Shown here piece by piece: positions 21,926 to 28,214 of a DNA stretch of 28,753 nt (positions within the stretch are counted from its first letter, which is position 1; each line of letters opens with the position of its first letter). The stretch spans positions 1-28,753 of the IMG/VR virus record IMGVR_UViG_3300021373_002158, one strand, 5' to 3'. The position numbers and the translations under genes were made by a program. The notes under the pieces were generated by a model. That model was given only the letters and a program-made list of their open reading frames with translations. It did no database searches and was not told where the DNA came from. The DNA comes from a virus.

Positions 21926-23343
21926 TGGCACTTAATCCCTTCTTTCTACAAGGATCTCCAAGCGAACAAAGACTTGTACAAAGTCTTATTAATGAGCACC
22001 TACAGATACATGGTGTTGAGGTAATTTATATACCAAGAAATTTTGTCAATAGAAAGACAATTATTGAAGAAGTTCAATCATCTAGATTTGATGATAATTA
22101 TGCTATTGAAGCATATATCAACACATATGAAGGACATGCTGGTGGTGGAGATATACTAACAAAATTTGGAATGAGTCTAAAGGATGAAGTTACTCTAACT
22201 ATTTCAAAAGAAAGATTTGAAGATTTTATCGTACCATTTCTTGGAGCACAGGGGGATGAATATGAAATTGAACTTTCAAATAGACCAAGAGAAGGAGATT
22301 TAGTTTATTTCCCATTAGGACAAAGATTATTTGAAGTAAAGTTTGTTGAACATGAACAACCATTTTATCAATTAGGAAAACTATATGTCTATGAATTAAA
22401 GTGTGAACTCTTTGAATATGAAGATGAGATTATTGATACTTCCGTATACGAGGTCGATTCTCAAGTTCAAGAAGAAGGTTTTATTACTACACTAAACCTT
22501 ATTGGTGTTGGTGTTACTGCTCAGGTCACACCATTTGTTGGTACTGGATATGTTAACAGTATAACATTATCGAATGATGGAAGTGGATACACATCAACTC
22601 CAACTGTCGCCATTTCATCATCACCATCCGGAAATCCACTACACAATGCTTCTGCTGTAGCAATTACAACTGTCAGTGGTGGAGTACGTTCTGTAAAACA
22701 AATCTATTTAACAAATGCTGGTGCTGGTTACACAGTTGCTCCAACAATCACAATCACTGGTGGTGGAGGATCTGGGGCGATAGCGACTTGTGGAATTAAT
22801 ACTTCAACATATGGTATCGTTAGAGTAACCACCGAAGATAATGGATCTGGATATGCTGGAGATGTTCCAACAATTGTATTCAGTGGTCCACCAGCATCTG
22901 GTCTTGGAACTGCTACCGCAATACTAACAATTAATGAGGGAACGAATGAAATTAGTTCTGTAAGATTTACAAATCCTGGATATGGATACACAGCAACTTC
23001 AAACCCAACAGCAACAGTTTCTGCTCCATCAATTATTACTGGAATAGGAACATTTACGTTTAATGAAATTATTACTGGTCAAACCTCAAATACTGTTGCA
23101 AGAGTTAAATCTTGGGATCAGGATGATCGTATTCTTAAGATTTCAAATGTTGGAATAGGTTCAACAACTGCAGGATTCTTACCAGGAGAAACAATTGTTG
23201 GTACAATATCTTCTGCAAGATATACAGTTAAGAGTTATGTGCATGATGATACCTATGATAAATATACCCAGAATGATGAAATAGAAGAGGAAGCAGATAA
23301 CCTCTTAGATTTTACAGAATCAAATCCATTTGGTGATTACTAA
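21925..23343 (+). CDS. 14: Neck protein gp14 with a large repeat insertion
   Basis: The N-terminal 190 residues (NPFFLQGSPSEQRLVQSLIN, RFDDNYAIEAYINTYEGH, LTISKERFEDFI) match T4 gp14, a neck protein of 256 residues. The protein here has 472 residues because a domain is inserted at about residues 202-440. That insert begins with four 'NxGxGYxxxPTxxI' repeats (about 210-360) of the type found in the giant gene 7-position protein, then a 'FxxGExIxGxxSxxxAxVxSW' module. The family C-terminus resumes at about 440, ending NLLDFTESNPFGDY. The start overlaps the gp13 stop and the stop overlaps the gp15 ATG. The insert probably decorates the outside of the neck; whisker or collar attachment is conceivable but unproven. 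Confidence 0.92.
   Translation: MALNPFFLQGSPSEQRLVQSLINEHLQIHGVEVIYIPRNFVNRKTIIEEVQSSRFDDNYAIEAYINTYEGHAGGGDILTKFGMSLKDEVTLTISKERFEDFIVPFLGAQGDEYEIELSNRPREGDLVYFPLGQRLFEVKFVEHEQPFYQLGKLYVYELKCELFEYEDEIIDTSVYEVDSQVQEEGFITTLNLIGVGVTAQVTPFVGTGYVNSITLSNDGSGYTSTPTVAISSSPSGNPLHNASAVAITTVSGGVRSVKQIYLTNAGAGYTVAPTITITGGGGSGAIATCGINTSTYGIVRVTTEDNGSGYAGDVPTIVFSGPPASGLGTATAILTINEGTNEISSVRFTNPGYGYTATSNPTATVSAPSIITGIGTFTFNEIITGQTSNTVARVKSWDQDDRILKISNVGIGSTTAGFLPGETIVGTISSARYTVKSYVHDDTYDKYTQNDEIEEEADNLLDFTESNPFGDY
22530..23020 (+). repeat. 'GSGY' repeat array inserted in gp14
   Basis: Four units are visible: SNDGSGYTSTPTVAI, TNAGAGYTVAPTITI, EDNGSGYAGDVPTIVFSG and TNPGYGYTATSNPTATVS. Each is separated by Gly/Ala-rich strands such as GGGGSGAIATCG. 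The unit length is about 40-50 residues. Confidence 0.8.
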
Positions 23344-24386
23344 TGTTAGGGACCTATTTTTATCACGAAATTATTAGAAAAACTGTCATAGGTTTTGGCA
23401 CGTTATTTAATAATGTTCGTATTCGCCATCAGGATAGAAACGGTGCTGATATAACAGATCTTAAAGTTCCTATTGCTTATGGTCCAGTTCAAAAGTTTTT
23501 GGCAAGAATAGAACAGCAACCAGATTTAAATAAAGCGGTTGCTATGACACTTCCAAGAATGTCATTTGAAATGACATCTCTTCAATATGATTCTACTAGA
23601 AAAGCAGGAGTAACTCAGACTTTTAAAGCTTCTGACGGAACTAATCTGAAGAAAGTATTTTTGCCTGTACCATACAACATTGGATTTGAACTTAATATTC
23701 TCTGCAAGATAAATGATGATGCTCTTCAAATAGTTGAGCAAATTCTTCCATTTTTTCAACCAGCATTTAATATAACAATCAACTTGATTGATGCTATTGG
23801 TGAGAAAAGAGATGTTCCGATTGTTTTAGATAATATTTCTTTTCAGGATGATTATGAGGGAGATTTTGCAACCAGAAGAGTTTTAATCTATACTTTATCT
23901 TTTACAGCAAAGACTTACTTGTTCGGTCCAATTGCAGACACTACGGATGGATTGATCAAGAAGGTTCAGGTCGATTACTATGCAGATACTGCTGCCAATA
24001 GTAGAAGAGAATTGCGCTATACGGCAACACCTCAGGCAAATAAAGATTATAATAATGATAACACTGGCGAGTTGTCACAGGATATAGAAAAAGATACAAC
24101 CTTGATTGGCGTTCGTGATACAACAGGATTTGTTGCCGGAAATAGAATTAGAATAGATACTGAAAATATGTATGTGAAGGAAGTTCCCAATTCTTCACAA
24201 CTCATTGTTGTAAGAGGATACAACAATACAACTGTAGCGACTCATGTTGAGAGCACAAAGATAGACCTAATAACAACAGCAGATGATGCTCTAATTGAAC
24301 CTGGTGATGATTTTGGATTTAGTGAATCAATATTCTCATACACAGACTCTAGAGATTTCAGTCCAACATTACAAACTGATATTTGA
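23343..24386 (+). CDS. 15: Tail completion / sheath stabiliser gp15
   Basis: This 347-residue protein matches T4 gp15 (272 residues), the hexameric ring that caps the tail tube and sheath and joins the tail to the neck. Shared features include the aromatic N-terminus (LGTYFYHEIIRKTVIGFGTL), VPIAYGPVQKFLARI, the LPRMSFEM motif (LPRINLHL in T4) and QIVEQILPFFQPAFN (QIVEQILPYFQPHFN in T4). Family similarity ends near residue 225. The remaining 120 residues are an extension holding an 'IDTEN.YVKEV....L.VVRGYNNTTVATHVEST' module that also occurs in the giant and DUF4815 proteins. The ATG overlaps the gp14 stop. Confidence 0.93.
   Translation: MLGTYFYHEIIRKTVIGFGTLFNNVRIRHQDRNGADITDLKVPIAYGPVQKFLARIEQQPDLNKAVAMTLPRMSFEMTSLQYDSTRKAGVTQTFKASDGTNLKKVFLPVPYNIGFELNILCKINDDALQIVEQILPFFQPAFNITINLIDAIGEKRDVPIVLDNISFQDDYEGDFATRRVLIYTLSFTAKTYLFGPIADTTDGLIKKVQVDYYADTAANSRRELRYTATPQANKDYNNDNTGELSQDIEKDTTLIGVRDTTGFVAGNRIRIDTENMYVKEVPNSSQLIVVRGYNNTTVATHVESTKIDLITTADDALIEPGDDFGFSESIFSYTDSRDFSPTLQTDI
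24091..24270 (+). repeat. 'RG' module, copy in gp15 C-terminal extension
   Basis: The segment encodes DTTLIGVRDTTGFVAGNRIR, then IDTENMYVKEV and LIVVRGYNNTTVATHVEST. It lies wholly in the part of gp15 that extends beyond the T4 protein. Confidence 0.65.
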
Positions 24387-24396
24387 GTAAATTGAT

Positions 24397-24831
24397 ATGT
24401 CAAATAATTTTGAAAAACTCGATGAGGCACTGAACGTGGAAAGTAGCATTGTAGAAGTTGAAGAAGAAACAACAAGTATTCAAAAAAAGAGACCAGAAGA
24501 AAAGACTGACATCAAAAAAGATTATGAATATACTCGTGCTAATTTGTATTCGTTAATTGAAAAAGGTCAGGAAGCAATTAATGGAATCATGGAACTTGCT
24601 GGTGAAGGTGGGAGCCCAAGAGCATATGAAGTTGCTGGTCAGTTGATCAAGAGTGTTGCTGATACAACAGATAAACTGATTGATTTGCAGAAAAAACTCA
24701 AAGACGTTGAAGAAGAAGTCGAAAAGAAAGGACCAAATAATGTTACTAATAACGCCGTGTTTGTTGGATCAACATCTGAACTACAAAAACTACTCAAACA
24801 AGGTTTTCTAAATAATAAAGAAGAATCTTAA
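24397..24831 (+). CDS. 16: Small terminase subunit gp16
   Basis: This 144-residue protein has the layout of T4 gp16 (164 residues), which assembles as a ring, recognises the DNA for packaging and stimulates the gp17 ATPase. The central segment DYEYTRANLYSLIEKGQEAI, with MELAGEGGSPRAYEVAGQLI and a following K-x-V-x-x-x-x-D-K-L-x-x-L-Q-K-K-L, is the conserved coiled-coil core. The N-terminus is acidic and probably disordered, and the C-terminal VFVGSTSELQKLLKQ resembles the gp17-contacting tail. It begins ten bases after gp15. Unusually for T4, three genes separate it from gp17. Confidence 0.9.
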   Translation: MSNNFEKLDEALNVESSIVEVEEETTSIQKKRPEEKTDIKKDYEYTRANLYSLIEKGQEAINGIMELAGEGGSPRAYEVAGQLIKSVADTTDKLIDLQKKLKDVEEEVEKKGPNNVTNNAVFVGSTSELQKLLKQGFLNNKEES

Positions 24832-24837
24832 ATTCTA

Positions 24838-26469
24838 ATGGGTTGGTCTGACAAATATAAAAAGTCAATTGACTGTGATAATCCAAAAGGATTTTCTCAG
24901 CGTTCCCATTGTCAAGGAAAAAAGAAGAAAATCAATGAATCAAAATCTGGAGACCAAGGTCTTCGTGATTGGTTTGGAAAATCAAAATCTTCTGACGGAA
25001 AACCTGGATGGGTTCAACTTGGTGGCAAATATGCAGGAAAACCCTGTGCTCGTCAACCTGGTCAAACTTCTACACCAAAATGTGGAAGTTCTAAAATGAA
25101 GAGAGATCTTTCCGATAAAGAAGAAGAAAGAGCAAGAAGAAGAAAAAATCGTTTAGATCCCAACCAACCAGAAAAGTCTGGTGGAGCAAAACCAACTAAC
25201 GTAAGAACTGAAGAAATGGACCTACAAGAAGTAAAAGATAAACCAGGTAAAGGTAGTGGCAAGAAGGACGCTTGCTATAACAAAGTAAAGTCACGTTATT
25301 CTGTTTGGCCAAGTGCTTATGCATCAGGAGCACTGGTCAAGTGTCGTAAAGTTGGTGCTGCGAATTGGGGTAATAAGACTGAAGAAAAAGATCATGAGTA
25401 TTCAATGGCACGCTCAGAGATCTCAACAATTATCTCTGCAGCAAAGAGACTGAAGAAGAAAATGGGTAAAGGTGAAGGAGAACTCAAGGCATGGGTTCAG
25501 TCAAAGATCACAAAAGCAGCGGACTACATTGATACTGCTGCTGATTATGTTGAGAGTGGTGAGCATAAGGTTGATGAAGCATGTTGGGTTGGTTACAAGC
25601 AATTGGGTATGAAGAAGAAAGGAAAGAAAATGGTTCCCAACTGTGTAAAAGAAGGTGTATGTCCGGTTTGTGGATATGATCCTTGCCAGTGCTTAGAAGG
25701 CACTATCAGTGAGATTCACTCTCAGGCACATAAACCACATGAAGTTCCAGGATCAAACATAAAAAATCTGGTTAAGAAGGCAGTTAAAAGAGTTGATATA
25801 GACGTTGATGGTGATGTGGATAAGAAAGATCCAACCACTCCTGTTGGAACTGCTGGAACAAAGAGAAAAATCCACGCACCACATGAAGTTCCCGATAGAG
25901 ATTTGAAAAAACTCGTCAAAAAAGCAGTCAAGAGAATTGACACTGATGTTGATGGTGATGTTGATAAAAATGATCCAAAAGCAGGAGATTTTGGTGAGTT
26001 TGTTCCAACACCAGATGGTAAGAAGAGAATTACAACTACCTTGAAGAAAGAATCATTCACCATCGATAAGAGTGCCCACAAAACAGCACAAAAAAGAGAA
26101 AAAATTAGAGCACTTGTAAATAGAGGTGAGGGTGGTGAAAAGGAAGTTGCCAAAAAGAAACTAGGCACTACTGCTGAACTTCCAAAATTAAAAGAGTTCA
26201 CTCAGTTTATGGAAGATTGGCAAAAAGTCAATAAGTCCGATAAAACTGATGGTATGAGTCCTGCAGCAGTTAAGGCATATCGCCGTGAGAACCCAGGTTC
26301 CAAACTTAAGACTGCTGTAACTGGTGATCCAAAACCAGGCAGTAAGGATGCTAAGCGCAGAAAGTCCTTCTGCTCGCGCTCTAAGGGGCAGCAAGATATG
26401 CATAACATTGATTGCTCAAAAACCCCCGATAAAGCAATTTGTAAAGCACGTCGCCGCTGGAAATGCTAA
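24838..26469 (+). CDS. Lysine/cysteine-rich mosaic protein between terminase genes
   Basis: This 543-residue, strongly basic protein is built of short modules seen singly in cyanophage small proteins. Residues 1-30 hold WSDKYKKSIDCDNPKGFSQR. Residues about 42-115 (DGKPGWVQLGGKYAGKPCAR, KPCARQPGQTSTPKCGSSKM) resemble DUF5872. Residues 142-168 hold a KDACYNKVKSRYSVWPSAYA unit with a C-terminal Cys. Residues 249-269 are CWVGYKQLGMKKKGKK.VPNC, and 275-285 are CPVCGYDPCQC, a probable zinc-binding knuckle. Two 35-residue repeats at 298-332 and 346-380 each end in an EF-hand-like loop (D-x-D-V-D-G-D-V-D). The end (473-543: MSPAAVKAYRRENPGSKLKT and a Cys-rich, Arg/Lys-rich tail) resembles a DUF6321-type unit. 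Charge and cysteines suggest DNA or metal binding, but the function is unknown. Confidence 0.82.
   Translation: MGWSDKYKKSIDCDNPKGFSQRSHCQGKKKKINESKSGDQGLRDWFGKSKSSDGKPGWVQLGGKYAGKPCARQPGQTSTPKCGSSKMKRDLSDKEEERARRRKNRLDPNQPEKSGGAKPTNVRTEEMDLQEVKDKPGKGSGKKDACYNKVKSRYSVWPSAYASGALVKCRKVGAANWGNKTEEKDHEYSMARSEISTIISAAKRLKKKMGKGEGELKAWVQSKITKAADYIDTAADYVESGEHKVDEACWVGYKQLGMKKKGKKMVPNCVKEGVCPVCGYDPCQCLEGTISEIHSQAHKPHEVPGSNIKNLVKKAVKRVDIDVDGDVDKKDPTTPVGTAGTKRKIHAPHEVPDRDLKKLVKKAVKRIDTDVDGDVDKNDPKAGDFGEFVPTPDGKKRITTTLKKESFTIDKSAHKTAQKREKIRALVNRGEGGEKEVAKKKLGTTAELPKLKEFTQFMEDWQKVNKSDKTDGMSPAAVKAYRRENPGSKLKTAVTGDPKPGSKDAKRRKSFCSRSKGQQDMHNIDCSKTPDKAICKARRRWKC
25729..25833 (+). repeat. Direct repeat copy A: helix plus EF-hand-like loop
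   Basis: The copy encodes 35 residues, HKPHEVPGSNIKNLVKKAVK followed by RVDIDVDGDVDKKDP. The loop D-I-D-V-D-G-D-V-D-K-K-D has acidic residues at EF-hand positions 1, 3, 5, 9 and 12, with Gly at 6 and Val at 8. Copy B starts 144 bases downstream, with 26 of 35 residues identical. Confidence 0.8.
25873..25977 (+). repeat. Direct repeat copy B: helix plus EF-hand-like loop
   Basis: The copy encodes 35 residues, HAPHEVPDRDLKKLVKKAVK followed by RIDTDVDGDVDKNDP. It keeps the complete D-x-D-x-D-G-D-V-D-x-x-D loop and the basic helix of copy A; the differences are mainly in the linker between HEVP and the helix. Confidence 0.8.
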
Positions 26470-26777
26470 TGAAAAGTTTTCAACAGTTTCTATCAGAAAG
26501 TATCACTATCAATGGTGATTTCAACGGAACCCTAAATGTAGGTGGTTCTCAACCAGAACAGGCACAAGAGTCTTTCTTTGCCGATGTTATGTGGGAAGGT
26601 AAACTATATCGTTTAGAAGTAGAAGGCAAGATGCTTTCTAAAAATGAACTAGCGGAACAAATTCAAGGAGAGTATCCTGGTGCTATCGTTCATAATGTTT
26701 ATCCTTCTCAGGTAAATACTTCAAGAATTAAAAACGCACAAAGGTATCAACCAGAAAGATTGTCTTGGAGTGAGTGA
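26469..26777 (+). CDS. Putative capsid-targeted internal protein (CTS leader)
   Basis: I choose the ATG at 26469 (TAATG overlap with the upstream stop) over the one at 26463, because it gives the start MKSFQQFLSES. That closely matches the T4 internal-protein capsid-targeting sequence (MKTYQEFIAE), which takes proteins into the prohead core and is cut by the gp21 protease after an (L/I)-x-E site, here L-S-E. The remaining 90 or so residues hold ITINGDFNGTLNVGG, then ADVMWEGKLYRLEVEGKMLS and ELAEQIQGEYPGAIVHNVYP, a small alpha/beta domain I recognise as recurring in cyanophages but cannot name. The gene yields a 102-residue precursor. I infer packaging in the capsid, with possible ejection with the DNA. 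Confidence 0.78.
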   Translation: MKSFQQFLSESITINGDFNGTLNVGGSQPEQAQESFFADVMWEGKLYRLEVEGKMLSKNELAEQIQGEYPGAIVHNVYPSQVNTSRIKNAQRYQPERLSWSE

Positions 26778-26780
26778 TTA

Positions 26781-28211
26781 ATGGCACAATTTAATAAAAA
26801 TACTCAAGATTTTTTAAATCAAGAGAGAACTCTTTTTGAAGTGAATATGATCGCCAATAAAAATGGCGAGGTAGTTACACTTGACAATCCATTCCCAGTT
26901 ACCGGAACTGTCGGAATTTCGTCAGAAACTGTTGTAACGATTAATCCAGATACAACTGCTATTGATGCATTTGGTAGAAGTAGAGTTTCTGAACCTTTTA
27001 CGCTTGGTGATTACAAACACCTTTATGCTATTGACCCAAACTTTTTCGATAGTAGTTCTGGGGCAGGTTCAACAGTATCATTTATACAAAATCAAGCCGC
27101 AGCAAGATTGCAAACTGGTATTGGTTCTACTGCATATTCAATTCACCAAACAAAGTTTTATCATCACTACCAACCAGGAAAGGGACAGTTAATTTTTAGT
27201 TCTTTTAACTTTTATGCCCCCCAACAAAATGCAACTAAAAGAACTGGATATTTTGATGACAGAGATGGAATCTATTTTGAGCAAGTTGGACTTAGTACTT
27301 CTGACGGAATAAATGCTGGTATTGGAACAAATAATTGGGTAATTAGATCTTTTGTAAGCGGGATTGCATCGGAAACAAGAATTCCACAATCACAATGGAA
27401 CAAAGATAAGTGTGATGGAACAGGAACTTCTGGATTTAATTTGGATGTTACAAAAACTCAACTTGCATTTATAGATTTCCAGTGGTTAGGTGTTGGTAGA
27501 GTCCGTTGTGGTTTTGCACATGATGGACAACTCATCACAGCACATGAATTTCTCCACTCCAACAATTTAGCAACAGTTTATATTTCTAATCCAAACCTAC
27601 CAGTCCGATGTGAAATTAGAAATACTGGTGTAGGTATTGGAGCATCTTTTGACCAGATTTGTTCTTCTGTAATGTCAGAAGGTGGATATGTAGAAAGTGG
27701 TATTGACTTTGCTTACACAATGACTACTACAAGAACTACGCCAACACCAGCAGGAACAGAACTTCCTTTGATTGCAATTCGTCTTAAAAATACTTTCCAA
27801 GGATATCCAAATAGAATATCAGTTAAATTAAATAATCTTTCATTATACTGTGAGTCCAATAGTATTGTTTATAAAGTTCTAAAACTTCCAAGTTCTGCCT
27901 ATTTGAGTAATGCTGGAACTTTAACCTGGACTTCTGCTTCTAATAATAGTGGTGTTGAATATTGCATTGATGCAACAACTTATAGTGATGGTGATGAGTT
28001 TGCATCAGGATTTGTTCCTTCTGGTGCATCACAAAACTCACTTTCGCCAGTTTCTTCTGGAACATTAAGTCAGGCAAAGAAAAATATTATTGTTCAAAAT
28101 ATAGATTCAACAAACTCTGAGATTTATGTTATTGTTGTAAGAACTATTACTACTACAGGTAATGCTACTGCTGACGTTGCTTGTGCTCTTCAATGGAGGG
28201 AGATTTACTAA
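26781..28211 (+). CDS. Virion structural protein, receptor/fibre-like (476 aa)
   Basis: The ATG follows the upstream TGA by three bases. The N-terminus (QFNKNTQDFLNQERTLFEVN) leads to a short beta segment, NPFPVTGTVGIS, and then AFGRSRVSEPFTLGDYKHLY. The core includes HQTKFYHHYQPGKGQLIFSS, KRTGYFDDRDGIYFEQ, QWNKDKCDGTGTSGFNLD and FIDFQWLGVGRVRCGFAHDG, followed by NPNLPVRCEIRN. This is a conserved cyanophage and environmental-phage virion protein type that I recognise but cannot link to a T4 gene. The C-terminal 130 residues are beta-rich and variable in feel. There is no signal or membrane segment. Its place between the terminase genes is odd for an appendage protein; a head decoration or fibre role is possible. 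Confidence 0.78.
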   Translation: MAQFNKNTQDFLNQERTLFEVNMIANKNGEVVTLDNPFPVTGTVGISSETVVTINPDTTAIDAFGRSRVSEPFTLGDYKHLYAIDPNFFDSSSGAGSTVSFIQNQAAARLQTGIGSTAYSIHQTKFYHHYQPGKGQLIFSSFNFYAPQQNATKRTGYFDDRDGIYFEQVGLSTSDGINAGIGTNNWVIRSFVSGIASETRIPQSQWNKDKCDGTGTSGFNLDVTKTQLAFIDFQWLGVGRVRCGFAHDGQLITAHEFLHSNNLATVYISNPNLPVRCEIRNTGVGIGASFDQICSSVMSEGGYVESGIDFAYTMTTTRTTPTPAGTELPLIAIRLKNTFQGYPNRISVKLNNLSLYCESNSIVYKVLKLPSSAYLSNAGTLTWTSASNNSGVEYCIDATTYSDGDEFASGFVPSGASQNSLSPVSSGTLSQAKKNIIVQNIDSTNSEIYVIVVRTITTTGNATADVACALQWREIY

Positions 28212-28214
28212 ATT

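Noticed and set aside
22530-23020. CRISPR array or diversity-generating retroelement suggested by the spaced repeats in gp14
   Set aside because: The repeats are degenerate at DNA level, encode a continuous protein, vary in length, and there is no cas gene, reverse transcriptase or template repeat in the window.
25722-26201. A 159-codon minus-strand frame rich in Ser, Phe and Leu opposite the mosaic protein
   Set aside because: Its apparent repeats (TSPSTSVSILLTAFL and similar) are the complement of the EF-hand direct repeats on the + strand, and there is no promoter or ribosome binding site for it.
26463-26465. ATG at 26463 as the start of the capsid-targeted protein
   Set aside because: It would add Met-Leu before the leader; the ATG at 26469 gives the exact T4-like leader MKSFQQFLSE and a tight TAATG overlap.
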